In this document: positions 1-12,290 of the stretch, piece by piece | Layout: each line of letters opens with the position of its first letter | How positions within the stretch are numbered: position 1 is the stretch's first letter | Program-made: the position numbers and the translations under genes | Source of the DNA: Lepus europaeus | Lineage: Eukaryota; Chordata; Mammalia; Lagomorpha; Leporidae | NCBI RefSeq assembly: GCF_033115175.1 | Contig: NC_084837.1 | Span: 8,322,266-8,386,265 of the forward strand | Direction of reading: 5' to 3' | DNA length: 64,000 nt | Notes under the pieces: model-generated | Database searches by the model: none | Told to the model about the DNA's origin: nothing | What the model saw: only the letters and a program-made list of their open reading frames with translations

Positions 1-78
1 TGGCTTTGGGTCAGCCCAGCTAAGGCCTTTTGGGGAGTAAAGCATCAGATGGAAGATTCTCTATCTTTAAAAAAGCAT
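1..78 (+). repeat. C-SINE 3' remnant
   Basis: The window opens inside the 3' part of a lagomorph C-SINE. It shows the body phrase ending in cagcccag, then the typical ttggggagtaaa and cagatggaagattct, and an A-rich end. The head lies off the left edge. Confidence 0.6.
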
Positions 79-478
79 CACCTTGGCACTGGAGTATGAG
101 ACACAGCACAGGCTGGCTCTCGACAGGAACTCAATATCCACTGACCCTGAGTGTGTTCCCCTGCCAGGCAGTCCCCACATCCCCTCAGTTTCTCCTGCTG
201 CCTCGTGATGTGACGGGACCAGTCCCCTTCTCTGCAGCCGCAGATGCCAGCTATGGCCAGGTCACCAGCATCTCCTCTGATGACTGAGGCAGCCCTTCAC
301 TGGCCACCCAGTGTCCCTGCCAATCCATCCCTACTGAGTGCCCCTTCTACAGTCAAACCCCACCACAGTCATCCCTTGCTTAAGAACTGCATTTTGTACA
401 CCAAAGTGATTTGGGTTGCTTTCCGGTATTTTGTATACTCCTTTTATCATCATCGTTACACTTGCATCTCTCATTTTT

Positions 479-827
479 TTTTTTTTTTTTTTTTTGGACA
501 GGCAGAGTGGACAGTCAGAGAGAGAGACAGAGAGAAAGGTCTTCCTTTGCCTTTGGTTCACCCTCCAATGGCCGCCGCGGCTGGCGCGCTGCGGCCGGTG
601 CATCGCGCTGATCCGAAGCCAGGAGTCAGGTGCTTCTCCTGGTCTCCCATGCGGGTGCAGGGCCCAAAGAGTTGGGGGCCATCCTCCACTGCACTCCCAG
701 GCCACAGCAGAGAGCTGGCCTGGAAAGGGAGCAACCGGGACAGAATCCGGTGCCCTGACCGGGACTAGAACCCGGTGTGCCGGCGCCACAGGCAGAGGAT
801 TAGCCTAGTGGGCCGTGGCGCTGGCCA
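479..827 (-). repeat. CSINE2-type SINE with target-site duplication
   Basis: A full-length young lagomorph C-SINE in reverse orientation. It begins with a poly-T run (the poly-A tail on the minus strand) and ggacaggcagagtggaca, and ends at the GC-rich tRNA-like head ccgtggcgctggcc. A 14-bp direct repeat, catctctcattttt, flanks it at 465-478 and 828-841, so it moved by L1-type retrotransposition. Confidence 0.9.
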
Positions 828-841
828 CATCTCTCATTTTT

Positions 842-1122
842 AAATTAATGCATTTGAAAGGCAGAGAGAGACAGAGAGACATCTCCCATCTGTTGGTTCT
901 CTCCCCAAATGCCTACAACAGCCAGGGCTGGGCTGGGCTGAATTCATGAGTCAGAATTCAGAAACAAGTCTCCCACAAGGGTGGAAAGGACTCCATTACT
1001 TGTGTCTCACTGCTGTCTCCCAGGGTGTGTGTTAGCAAGAAGCTGGAACCAGGAGCAGAGCTGGGACTTGAACCCAGGTACTCCACTATGAGTCTTAACC
1101 ACTATGCCAAATGCCTGCCCCT
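842..1122 (-). repeat. Older C-SINE copy
   Basis: Starts with an AT-rich tail and tttgaaaggcagagagagac, then ctgttggttctctccccaaatg, and ends in ccactatgccaaatgcctgcccc, a diverged SINE head on the minus strand. It abuts the younger SINE on its left. Confidence 0.7.
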
Positions 1123-4100
1123 ATACCTAAGCGGGAAGATTGTGGAAGCCACAGTGTTAAAAGACACATCTTCCCAGGCCAACCTTTCTCAGTGAAGATC
1201 TGCAGTGGAAAATTAACATGGAGCACAGGACCAGAGTCACCTGAACATCTGACAGGAGGCCCAAGACGTAGAAACAAGTTTTGTGGGCCAGTTGGGGTGA
1301 GCTGCCATAGCCCCACCCCCATTTTCTCTCTGCTAAGGAGTTAGTTGGAAAGGGTGAAGACCAAGCTACAGTGGCCTGAACTGGGTATGTGCCTTAGCTC
1401 TGCACAGCGAGACTCTCCAAAGACAACAGTATCCGACCACCATGTCAGTTTCCTATCAGCCGTGAGTGATATCACCTCTGACAATGCCTCCCAAATGGAT
1501 ACAGCAGGCTGGGAGAAAAGGGCCAATTAAATGCCTGACATCCACCTTCATTTATGCAACATAATTCACTCCCAAAATGCTACCTCCTAGAACTTACAGG
1601 CACTTTATAAAGTGGCAAGGATTGTTTTCCTTTGCTTAACAAGGTGAGCCAATAAAATATGCTCAACTCACGAGTCCGAATGCATCCCCGTGGTACAGAT
1701 ATTCAACTAATATAGTTTCAAACAGAAAAAAACCACAATTTTGGCATTGATGTCGTACCTTGCAAGTTTCACGGTGTACTGCAGAGCGCTAATTAGTCAC
1801 ATGAGATGTCACCAAATAGACTGAACTGGGTTTTTTTCTTTCAAAACTCATCTTAAATTGCTAAGCACACATAATAATGAGTGTGACGTCCAGTCAAATG
1901 TGCCCATCGGAAATAACCTGTGATGCTCAAAACCTACTCTGTAGAAACAGAATCAGCCTCCAGAGAGTGCCAGCTTTTGATCAGTGGACAAGATACTTGT
2001 CCAGGGAAGCAGGGGGAGGCTGTCCCCAGCCCAGCAGGAATAAACACGGATCCCAGGCCACTGACAGGTGCCGCAGAGCCAGCCTCAGGGCAGAATTCTG
2101 AGCCCTGGAGCCAGCCAGCGGTTAAAAAACGCAAACCACAACACTGACATTTTTAAAAAGGAAAAATGGCATCTTGGTCTGCATCCCCTGGCCCCCACCT
2201 CCCAGGGCCTGGGAAGAGATGGGACACCCACGAGGGCCACGCTGTGGTGACAGCAGTCAACAGGGCACTGTGAAGAGCCAGTCTCGCAGAGCCAATTTAG
2301 TTTCTCTCTCCCCTTGAGTGACAAGTGTCAAGGACCACAAGAGGATGTCAGTCACAGATTTTATTCTGTGACAGTCCAAGATTTCCCAAATAAGTTAAGA
2401 CAGCAAAGTCCCCAAGCTAACTCGCGGGGACCCAGATCCACCCGAGGTGTGGCCTGATCTGCTGAATTCCCTTCCCTGGCTGAGGTCCCAGCCCCAGCCC
2501 CCCAGGCTTGATGACTGTGCCTCGGGCCCGGCCCCTGGGCCCAGCAGGCTGCAGGGGAAGCCAGGGCTAAACAAGCCGCTCCCATCCAGGGTGGGTGTCA
2601 GAGGGGCTGGAACCCAGTGACGCGGGTCAGAGAGCGGAGCTCAGCTCTACAGAGGGGCTTGGACGAGCATCCCCAGAGAGCCGCAGAGGTTTGGACAGCT
2701 GGGTAAGGCAGCAACATGCAGAGGACGGCTGATGTGCTGCCAGCAGGGGTAACCCGTGGTGAGCAGAGGCACAGAGCCCTACAAGTCCAGGGCCAGTTCA
2801 GGGCGTCCTGAGCAGTGAGGCGGCTGGGCAAGGACTGAGCAAGCCAGGGACAGGCTGCGAACCCAGCTCAGCAAACCTGTAGCGGCATCCGGTCTCTCCG
2901 GGACTCTCGGCGCCAGAGGAGAGCAGGATGATAGAGCGTTTTGGACATGGCCATGTGAGCCTGGGGAGGGAAAGAGCTGCAGAACCAGACCGGCTTGGAT
3001 TCTGGTTCTTGCAGATACCAGCAGCATGGCCAGAGCCCATCTCCTCGCCTGCTTTGATTCCCTCACCTGTCAGGTGGAGACCACAGCATCTGTCACCTGG
3101 CTATCACTCAGGTTGGGTGACAAAGCTCAGCTTTTTTACCAAAGGTGTCGGGTGGGAGCTTTCCAGTTGTTTCCAGAAGCTTCCAGAAACAGTGCTCTAA
3201 GACTGCAAAGAAGTCAGAAGGCCTTTGTCCTGTCCATCCTCAGTGAGACAATGGAAACTGCGTTGTCACCCTCCCTGTCCATTCCTCCCTGGGAGCTCCC
3301 TCTGTTAACCAGTTTGCTCCGGTTTGCTCCACGTGTCTCTCTATCACAACTTGACACCTGCCGCCTACATGTTCCCTCTGGTGGACATGGGCTTCTCCCG
3401 CCACATTTCCTGGCACCCATCTCTCTTCCTGTGAGGAATGTGAGCAGACCCCACAGTGGGCACACACCTCCTGGTCCTCACCCACTCAGGACCTCCCAAG
3501 AGAACATCTCGGGCTCTTATCTTGCCTAAGGTCGTTTAAGGAAGGTAAGCCCCCTTTCATCTGAGCTTTTAAAAATCAATCAATACATAAAACATTCATT
3601 TGAAAGGCGTTAGCATGTTTTTCCTACAGTACAGATTCAGGGTTGTCACTTGTCACCACGGATGGTTGGGCCATGACAGCCAGGCGCACTACCCTGGGAA
3701 GGATTTTGAGGCCACCGCCAAACTCAGCAAGGAGGAGTGCTGAGATGAATTAGCAGTGTCCGCCAGGGGACAGTGGCACGCGTGGCTGCCTGCAGCCCTG
3801 CTCTGCCAGCCGCAGCACAGGCAACAGCAGGAGGCACGGGTGGCCCTCGTCCTCCGGAGCTCACGGCTTGAGTAGCTACTGTGTGCAAAGCCCGTATCAC
3901 ATCCACTGGGGAACTGAACGGGAACTAGACTCCTGCTGAGAGGAAGAGAGGGTCTGCTACAGGATGCAGAATCAAGTGCAATCAGGTGCAGGCTGAGTGC
4001 CTGCCCCAGGGCCCAGGCCGGGCTGTGAGGGCAGGGGTCCTGGAAGGGGCCTGAAAACTGAGTCAGGCCACAGGTCGGGGGAACAAGGACAACTCCAGGT

Positions 4101-4920
4101 GGAGAGGCGACAGGGCTGCAGGGCTGGGAAGTGCGACTTGGGGAGCTGGAGACGCAGCACCGGAGGCTGCTGAGGGAACTTTTGAGGGCCTGGCTCTGCA
4201 GACGGCCGGCGGCTGGCGGCCACAGTCAGTACTCCAGATCACCACATTCACCACAGTCACTTGCCTGGCACACACCCAGAACCCAGTGCAAGCTGTCTCA
4301 TTGCCTGGCTACCACAGCTCCAGGTGAGACCCACGGGGTTCAGGAACAGCAGCACTAGGATTGGGTGTGAACCCAAGTGGCTCTCAGTAATCCCAAAGTC
4401 CCTGCCCAAGCCCTGAGTGTAGAACAGTCAGAGAGACAAGAGGGTAGAGCTGGGCGAGACCCACGGAGAAGGCCAGCAAGGCAGGGTGGAGAGAGAGGAG
4501 GACAGGACAGGTCCACAAGAGAAGAGATTAGCAGAGTCAATGCCTCCAGGCCTTGCTTCCTGCAGCAAAGCAGAGGGGTGCCTGGCACTCATGCAGCAAA
4601 TGCGCAGTAAGTGCACCAAATCCAGGACAGAAGGCAGCCTGGCCTGCCTGGTGACGGCCACCTGGCCATCACCACACTCCATGACAAGCTCTCGGGATGA
4701 GAGCAGAGAGCAGGATCCTGCTCAAGGCTGCCTGGGAGTCCTGGGGACAGAGATCCAAGAGCAGGCCTGGGCCAGGCAGCTGGTGGCCAGCCGGGGAGCT
4801 GGGCTCCCACAGCAGAGACCCTGGAAGCTAGGTCAAGGTATCAGGCCTCACACAGGTCACTAGAAGGGCCTAAGTAAGTAAGAGTTGTGATAAAAGTAAT
4901 GTTCAGAAAGAAAACAATTG
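1123..4920. other. Intergenic, no gene seen
   Basis: Single-copy-looking sequence of mixed GC content. No open frame here resembles a known protein or sits between convincing splice sites. The stretch near 2,990-3,120 faintly resembles a MIR but is too diverged to call. Confidence 0.5.
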
Positions 4921-5262
4921 GGGGCCAGCACCGTGGCACAGCAGGCTAAGCTGCTGCCTGCACACTGACATGCCCTATCAAAGCACCAGTTCAAGTCCCA
5001 GCTTTCCACTTTGGATCCAGCTCCCTGCTAATGTGCCTGGGAAAGCAGCAGAGGACAGCCCAAGTACTTGAGCCTCTGCCACCCTTGTGGGAGACCCATA
5101 TAGAGCCCTAGGCTCCTGCTTTTGGCCTGGTCCAGCCCCATCTGTTGTGACCATTTGCAGAGTAAATCAGCAGATGGAAGAGCCCTTTCTATCTCTCTGT
5201 CCCTCCCCCTCCCTCCCTCCTTCCCTCCCTCCCTCTGTCATTCTCCATTTAAAATAAATAAA
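4921..5262 (+). repeat. C-SINE
   Basis: Head ggggccagcaccgtggcaca, body with gcccaagtacttgag, a (CTCC)n-rich tract at about 5,193-5,240 and the tail aaaataaataaatac. Confidence 0.85.
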
Positions 5263-5344
5263 TACTTTTCTGAGAGAAAATTTTGGGAGGGAATTGACCT
5301 TTTTCTATCTGTTTTTAAAGAAGGATCATTGTATTGGTCATATT

Positions 5345-5525
5345 GGTCAGTTTTTTGTTAATATATGGAAATATTTGAGACAGGCTACTTAGGAAGGAAA
5401 GAGGGGCTTGTTTTGGCTCACAACTCTGGAGGTTATGTCCAAGCTGGACAGGTCCTGTTGGCTTGGGTCTAGGGAGGGCAGTGGATGTGTATCCAGAAGA
5501 GGGACTGCATGGTGAGCCAGGAAGC

Positions 5526-5558
<33 letters not shown>

Positions 5559-5785
5559 GAGAGAGAGGCTGTGCTTAACTTGGTTTTTATAGCCAGCTTT
5601 TTTGCAAGAACTACCTTCTGAGGGCACACTCCCAGTGACCCAAGGACCTTGCACTAGGCCTGCCCACCTCCCCTAGACGCCATCTTCGGATTAGGCTGCC
5701 ATTCTTAGTACCAACATTGATTTAGGACTGTGGGGCTTGGAGTACAGCATGAGTCTGGGAGACAAATCAGGTTCCAACCACGGCA
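5345..5785 (-). repeat. MaLR-like LTR, antisense (tentative)
   Basis: The phrases gcttgttttggctcacaact, an internal (GA)n tract at 5,528-5,568, gggcacactcccagtgaccc and a terminal caggttccaaccacggcaat resemble the layout of MST/MLT-type LTRs read in antisense. No retroviral coding sequence is present. The family name is from memory of the family layout, not from a search. Confidence 0.4.
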
Positions 5786-5789
5786 ATCA

Positions 5790-7525
5790 TCGCTCCATCT
5801 GACACTCTAATGGTGGACGCATATCATCACATCCATCCAAACCCATAGCATGTCCAACACCAAAAGTGAGCCCAGTGTATTCCACGGGGTCTGGGTGGTT
5901 GTGAGCTGTCCGTGTGAGTCCATCAAGTACAACAAAAGTCCCACCCAGCCCAGCAGGAGACACTGACAACGGGAAGGCTCAAGGCAGGGCAGGGGGCATA
6001 CAGGAAATCTCTGTGCCTTCCCAAACCTAAAACCGTGATCCTAAAAACACCAGGTCCTAAAACACAAAACGGCCTCACTACTGAGAGTGGAGACTGGATG
6101 AGGTCGAGGTGAGGCCAGGAACAAGGAGGCTCATGGGAGGCCAAGGCAATGCAGCCAAAGAGACAAGGAGCCAGGCTGCAGAGAGGAGCTCGGGGCCAGA
6201 GAGGGCCGGCTGGGGTGGGAAAGACGAGCACACAGGGCAGCAGCTCCCAAGCTTGGGCAGAGGGCCTGAGCACGACAAGGGGCATGAGGACCTCGGATGT
6301 CAAATGCCCGTGGGAGACACCAAGAGGGTGGCTGGACGGTCAGCCCAAAGCTGGGGGTGGGGCCCATGCCCCAGGCCAAGCAGGGACACATTCTACACAC
6401 ATCTCCCCTCCCCAAGCCACCTCCAAACTGCTCCAACCCGGGCCGTGGTCTGTGCTTCAACACAGCTGTCCCCCACTCCATCCCCCCACACCCCTCCCAC
6501 TGCTCCCCAGGAGTCTCAGCCACATCTAACATCTATGTGGTCCTGTTACACATCTAACAAATATGTGGTCCCGTGAAGAAAAAGCACACTTCAACCAAAA
6601 GGACAGGATGACTTCCCCAAAGCAAAATACACACAGGGGAAAAAAAATGCTGCGAAGTTCTGGCAGAGGCCAGCGCCTAAACACACTCCGAGCATTGCAT
6701 GACTTCTATGCAACTGCGGCTGCGCTGGCCAGTAATTGGAGGGCAGAGGAAGATGCACTTGTTGGCGTGGCAACCATCACATTGAATTCCTTGGGCCACC
6801 ACTTCCACACAGACGTCTTCCCCAGATGCCCATGGGCCCGGGAGCCTCCACGCCCAGGAGACGGACACACGTGCTTGGCAGCTCGTCTGCAGCAGTTCTG
6901 TTCTCCTGAGTCTGGATTTCAGCTCAGCTCGTCGAAGATGGGCAGAAGGGCCAAGAAGACACCCACCGCAGAGCGGGGGAAGTGACCCCAACCTCCCAGG
7001 GTGGACCAGCGCCTCAGCGAGTTCCTCGGGGCTGGGCAAGCCCAGAGGTGCAGTCCGCCCCCCGTTCCCAGGTGCAGGGAAAGCCCTCCGTTTGCCCACA
7101 CCAGGCAACCCCACACCACTGGCCCAGACAAGGGCTCCATCCTTGACACGGGAATATTTTCCCTGGATCATCCCTCCTTTTCAAATACCACCAATCCAGT
7201 GGTAAGAATGACACATCTCTGCCTGGGGGGCGCTGCTTCTCCTGTGTTGAAACCTAACTCACAGCAGGTGCCACAACGTCAGAGGTTCCACAGGGAATCT
7301 ACGCCCAGAGCCAGCACGCGTTCCCAAACCCTCCGGCTGTCTCTTCCCCAGCATCCACGGCCCATGAAAAACAAATCTCTCCATACCTAGCATTGACTCC
7401 TTGAGTTTGTGCAAGTAACAGCAGGGTCACTCTTTAACCCAGGGGCTGCCAGACCCTGGCCGAGCAGCCACGACCACACGGGCATTGCTGCTGGCTTAGA
7501 AGCGGGTGATTCAATGGGGACTGAG
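5790..7525. other. Intergenic, no gene seen
   Basis: No coding exon or named repeat could be supported. Overlapping open frames of about 120-165 codons occur on both strands at 5.9-7.2 kb, but they reflect GC-rich sequence and match nothing I recognise. Confidence 0.5.
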
Positions 7526-7562
7526 GGACAGGCGTTTGGTGCACTGGTTAAGACACCATTTG

Positions 7563-7897
7563 GGGACCGGTGCCATGGCTCACTAGGCTAATCCTCCACC
7601 TGCGGTGCCGGCACACCGGGTTCTAGTCCCGGTCAGGGCACCAGATTCTGTCCTGGTTGCCCCTCTTCCAGGCCAGCTCTCTGCTGTGGCCCGGGAGTGC
7701 AGTAGAAGATGGCCCAAGTCCTTGGGCCCTGCACCCGCATGGGAGACCAGGAGGAAGCACCTGGCTCCTGGCTTTGGATCAGCGCGGTACGCCGGCCATA
7801 GCGGCCATTGTAGGGTGAACCAACAGTAAAGGAAGACCTTTCTCTCTGTCCCTCTCTCTCTCTCACTGTCTACTCTGCCTGTCAAAAAAAAAAAAAA
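7563..7897 (+). repeat. CSINE2-type SINE with target-site duplication
   Basis: Head ggggaccggtgccatggctc, then ggcacaccgggttctagtcc and catgggagaccaggagg, ending in ctgcctgtc plus poly-A. The direct repeat agacaccatttg flanks it at 7,551-7,562 and 7,898-7,909. The left flank (about 7,526-7,562, gcgtttggtgcactggttaa) is itself the head of an older SINE-like repeat into which this copy inserted. Confidence 0.92.
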
Positions 7898-7910
7898 AGA
7901 CACCATTTGA

Positions 7911-8152
7911 AGGGCTGGCGCTGTGGCATAGCGGGTAAACCCACCGCCTTCAGTGCCAGCATCCTATATGGGAGCTGGATCGAGTCCCAATCCAGCTCTC
8001 TGCTGTGGCCTGGGAAAGCTGTAGAGGATGGCCCAAGTCCTTGGGCCTCTGCACCCGTATGGAAGACCCGGAAGACACTCCTGGCTCCTAGCTTCAGATT
8101 GGCACAGCTCTGGCCATTGCAGCCATCTGGGGAGTGAACCAGTGGATGGAAG

Positions 8153-8204
<52 letters not shown>

Positions 8205-8240
8205 CTGTCTCTCAAGTAAAATAAATAAGTCTTTAAAAAA
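7911..8240 (+). repeat. C-SINE, adjacent to the CSINE2 copy
   Basis: Head gggctggcgctgtggcatag, body gatggcccaagtccttgggc, a pure (CT)n run at about 8,153-8,200, then aagtaaaataaataagtc. It starts a few bases after the preceding SINE, giving a head-to-tail pair. Confidence 0.9.
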
Positions 8241-8329
8241 ATACATAGGGGAAATGTGGGTCCTTCAACAAAGAGATGAGCGTCAGAAAATGGTGATTTG
8301 AGAAGTCTAGACAGATGAACAGGACCCCC

Positions 8330-8600
8330 ACATCCCATATTGCAGGGCCTGGGTTTGAGACCCAGCTCTGCTTCTGATTCTGCTAACACACACCCTGGGT
8401 GGCAGCAGGTGATAGCTCAGGTGGTTGGGTCTCTGCCACCCACATGCAAGACCTGGATTGACTTTCAGGCTCCTGGCTTCAGTGTGACCCAGCCCTGGCT
8501 ACTGTGGGCATTTGGGTGCATGTGTGCATATGTGTGTGTGCATATGTGTGTGTGTCTGTGTCTGTGTGTGTGTATCTGCCTTTCAAATCAATAGAAATTA
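8330..8600 (+). repeat. C-SINE with GT-rich tract
   Basis: A 5'-truncated C-SINE starting near cccatattgcagggcctggg. The usual (CT)n tract is replaced by a (TG)n-rich run at about 8,517-8,575, followed by tttcaaatcaatagaaatta. Confidence 0.75.
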
Positions 8601-9059
8601 ATTTTTTTTTAAATGGATGCTGAGTTTCTGGCCAGAGCTTATTTACCCCAAATTGTCAAACCTACTTGGTGGTGGTTGGTGGGGATGCAAGCAGTGTAGA
8701 GCCAGGGGCTGAGGCTGCCCTTGGGTGGCCTCTAAAAAGAATGTGGCTCAAACAGCAGGGAGCTTTCTCCACGGGACTACAGAGGGCACAGTACACATCA
8801 GGGGGGTGCCTGTCAGCCAGGGCATCCCTGCAGGGGGTTCAGGGGACCCTCACTCTGCACCCTCGGTGTGCATAGGTCTGTGGAGCTCAGCCTTGCAAGC
8901 CAGCACTGCTGTCTACAGGAGGCCATGTGCAGAAGCTGGTGAGCTTCTCCTCTGCTCCCCGATGCATTAGATCCATTTTGGTCCCTTGCCTGCAGGACTG
9001 AGAGCAAGTCGCAGCCCGCTGCGTTCTTCCTCGGCTGGCTCAGCCCTGCCCCGGCCATT
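8601..9059. other. Intergenic, no gene seen
   Basis: About 460 bases with no coding exon. The right half may belong to the LTR-like piece that follows. Confidence 0.4.
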
Positions 9060-9255
9060 GGGCACCCCCGCCTGAGGGTTCAGCCATTGGCCCAGGCCCT
9101 CCCAACTATCTTATGCTGTATAAACCCCAGCTGTGCGAGAACATGCTCTCCCTACTGTGCATTCACCGAGAGCGAACGCTTCTCAGGTTTATCTCCGCAT
9201 AAACCTGTTCTGGCTGTGAGTTCCTGGTCCGTCTCCCCTTTGTCTTGTTTTTCTA
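9060..9255 (+). repeat. LTR-like 3' end (tentative)
   Basis: The order TATA-like tgctgtataaaccccag, then gagagcgaacgcttctcagg, then gcataaacctgttctggctg and cctggtccgtctcccctttg, looks like the U3/R/U5 order of an old LTR. No flanking retroviral genes are visible. Confidence 0.35.
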
Positions 9256-9462
9256 AGAGGGCGCTTCAGAAACGTCAGTGGAAAACGGAATTGAAAGATC
9301 AGCTTATTCTGTAGCAAAAAATTTTGAAATGCATGCCTGTGACGATTATTCAAAATATTTATGGAAAATGTGTTTTTATGAAAAACTGCATGGATTTCAA
9401 AAACATTTTGCACCAAAAGAAGCTTATCTTTTAATTCCATTTCTCCCCAAGCTTTCTAGTAG
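9256..9462. mobile_element. Palindromic MITE-like DNA element, copy 1
   Basis: The left arm (from about 9,266, gtggaaaacggaattgaaag) is mirrored, as reverse complement, by the right arm (gcttatcttttaattccatt ending near 9,445). Both arms carry the inner block gaaatccatgc and a tttgcaccaaaa/gtagcaaaa motif. The arms are roughly 65-75 bp with a short AT-rich centre. This is the structure of a non-autonomous DNA transposon; the family is not identified. Confidence 0.6.
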
Positions 9463-11359
9463 CCTTGTCTCTAAGTCCCCCATTCTTCTGAGTCGGGTTC
9501 ATTGGCTGCCCTGCTGCACAGAGCTGGGGGAACTCCATTCACCCCACACTTCTCCCTCCAAGGCCACACCAGGGAGTGGGAGCTGCTCCAGCAAGCCTCT
9601 CTGGGAGTTGGAAACCCACACCCACTATTCTGGCTCCCACCCCCACATCTGGGCACCCAGAATGAGGCTCCGGGTCTCAGGAAGTCGGGTGCACAATTCA
9701 CATTGCATTCTCCCCATCCCTAGACCCCCTACCTGCCCCAAACACAGCCCAGGAGGGTCTGGTCAGGGGCCGCTATATGGCAATGCACCGGCCATGACAG
9801 CCCCTCCGAAGGTGGGCTCCCCAGCCCTCAGCTTCATCCGCGTGCTTGCCTTGGCGCCTCTTTTCACTGAGGCTCTGATGCGCATGTATTTCCAGGGGGA
9901 AAATCACATCTCTCAATTCCCTGCCTGTTTCTCCCAGGGCACACATGGCATGCATTCACCCAAGCCTGTAAATAAGTGAGCAGCAATTTGAAGGGTGAGC
10001 GTCAGGCTCATCCCAGGGAGCCGGCTGTGGGGAGGACCTTCCTAACCAGGGAGTCAACACACTGGGGACACGGTCACTGCCCTCCTCCTCCCCCTCTTCC
10101 TCCCTCCTCCTCCCTCTCCTCCCCCCACCAGGGTGGCTCAGCCTGGCCACCTCCCTAGCCCTCTTCACCCTTGTGCACAGAGTTACCAGGACTTACCAAG
10201 GCCCCACTAAGGGAGCAGCCACCCGGCAGAGCCCAGAGAGTTACAGCACATGAGCCCTCCCTTTAGAGTGCAGATCGAGCACTGGAGGTGCTCAGGGGAT
10301 GGACACTGACCAGGGAAGAGCTGCAGAGTGACGTGCACCGCCATATAGGTGCCCCACCTTCAGACCCCCATCCCCCGGCCATTATCCATCCGTGCCCGCT
10401 CTGCCCTAGCTGCTCCAGGTCCCGCCTTCTATCCGTTCCTCCTTCTAGCCTCGGGCAGGGCATTCTGCCGAGGGCTGAAGACCCAGTCCCAGGATCCCTG
10501 CCTCCAGCCCCAGTTCTGCGCCAGACCCCAGTCTTGCGCCCAGGCATCGTTGGCAGTCCGCACTCCCCTTGAACTCCCCTTCAGCCTGGCTCCTGTGCAG
10601 GCAGGGGCTGGGGGCATAATGGGGAGATCTGGGGAAAGCAGCTTGGAAACGCCCTGCAAGGGGCTGCTGTGACTCACGGCCACACTCCACAAGGCAGGCT
10701 CTGCTACTGCAGGTTCAACACCCGAGCCTGCCGGGCAGAGGAGCCGGCCAGGACACAGGCCCAGACCCAGGACGGTCCCCACTACCCTCAGCAATACCGA
10801 GTGTCCTTGGTCTGCAGTACCATGGCAGCCTGTCTTTTTCATGTCACTCGGTGGCATTTGTTACTTTCATCCAAGTCTGGAGCCTTCTTGGTCTTGCCCA
10901 CTGATCATCTGACCACTGGGTCTTATCTGGGAAAATCAAATCAAACAGGTGCTTTCAGAAAGAGACCTGAAGAATAAAAACATCTGACAAGACAGCCGCC
11001 AGGTGTCCCGGCAAGGACAACAGGGAGATTGACCAGTAGACCTAGGTGTGTGGTCCAGAGCCTGCACTGCAGGCAGCCCTTGGAGACAGCGAGTGGTGCA
11101 GAGACAACAGCTCAAGGGTCCAGGCCCAGGGACTTCGCAGCCTAGGCCGGGAGCCCGTGCATGGGATCCTGGATGGGAAACTCGCACTCGGAGAGCCAGC
11201 AACGGCAAGAATGGGCCCAGAGTCCACACGGGAACCACAGCTGTCCAGTGTGCAAGGGGGAGTGTCAGTCCTAGAACTAACGCCTGGCTCACCCCACACC
11301 TCCTCCTACCTAGCAAAGGTCTGGAGTGATGGTCTGTAAAGGCCTAGGAAAGAAATACT
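9463..11359. other. Intergenic, no gene seen
   Basis: GC-rich single-copy sequence with many chance open frames on both strands. A pyrimidine-pure (CCT)n-like tract lies at about 10,081-10,132. No exon is supported. Confidence 0.5.
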
Positions 11360-11692
11360 GCATTTTGGGGTCCAATATTGTGATGAGCACATTAACACAC
11401 CTCCTGCGATGCCAGCATCCCATATTGGAGCGCCAGTTCGAGTCCTGGCTGCTCTGCTTCCGATTCAGCTCCCTGCTAATGCACCTGGAAAAGCAGTGAA
11501 AGATGGCCCAAGTATTTGGCCTCTGGACCCAGGTGGGAGACTCAGATGGGGTCCCAGGCCCCTGGCTTCAGCCTGGCTCAGCCCCAGCCGTTGCAACCAA
11601 TTGGGTAGAGAATTAGAAGATAGAAGATTTCTCTTCCTCACCCCTTTGTCACTCAGTCTTTCAAATAAATACAGTAAATATTTTTTAAACCA
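11360..11692 (+). repeat. C-SINE, diverged head
   Basis: The body gatggcccaagtatttggcc and ggtgggagactcagatgggg, then tcaaataaatacagtaaata, identify a C-SINE whose tRNA-like head is strongly diverged. Confidence 0.8.
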
Positions 11693-11989
11693 CTGGATTT
11701 AAAATCAGCACGAATTCCCCCAGATAGTGCACGCTGATAGTGTCTCCAGGCTAGTGTCGGGAGCACAACTGAACATAGGTCATCATTTCTGTAGCCAGAT
11801 TTCTCTCCATTCTCAAGTTCAAGGGTGAATCTTTTGAAATCTCACTGAGACGAACCATAAATCTTTGCTAAATATTCGGTTGGGTGTGGTTGTAACAGTA
11901 TAGTAATTATGTAAATAAAATCATCACGTTTTTATTTACTTGGATTACAAATAAAAACACACACCTTCGAAACTTCAAACTGTACAGCC

Positions 11990-12290
11990 AAAGGAAGAGT
12001 TAATTTAACTGGATGGAAGGATTTACTCTTCAAACAAAATAACAGACCCAAGTAAAATACAATGGGAAAACATAGCTAGAAATTTCCATGACTTTGGTTT
12101 GGGCCATGGTTTCCGAGATATGACACCAAAGGCCCAAGCAACAAAAGAAAGAATAAGTTGGAGATCAGAAAAACTAGAAACTTTTGTTCTCTAAAAGATA
12201 CCATCAAAAAATTCAAAATCTAACTCACAGAGTAAGAGAAAATTTTTGCAAACCATGTATTTCAAACACCTACCCAAAATACATAAGGTT
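11990..12290 (+). repeat. L1 ORF2 3' fragment
   Basis: The phrases gagatatgacaccaaaggcc, caagcaacaaaagaaag, aactagaaacttttgttctc and gagaaaatttttgcaaacca match the conserved end of the L1 reverse-transcriptase ORF in sense orientation. The frame is broken by stops, so it is a dead fragment. Confidence 0.65.

Noticed and set aside
479-827. tRNA gene suggested by the tRNA-like promoter boxes of the SINE heads
   Set aside because: The similarity comes from the tRNA ancestry of the C-SINE family. No cloverleaf with a clear anticodon arm and acceptor end is present, and the same head recurs about 30 times.
9278-9979. 233-codon frame on the + strand
   Set aside because: It starts inside the palindromic MITE-like element and continues into unrelated single-copy DNA, with no domain and competing frames.
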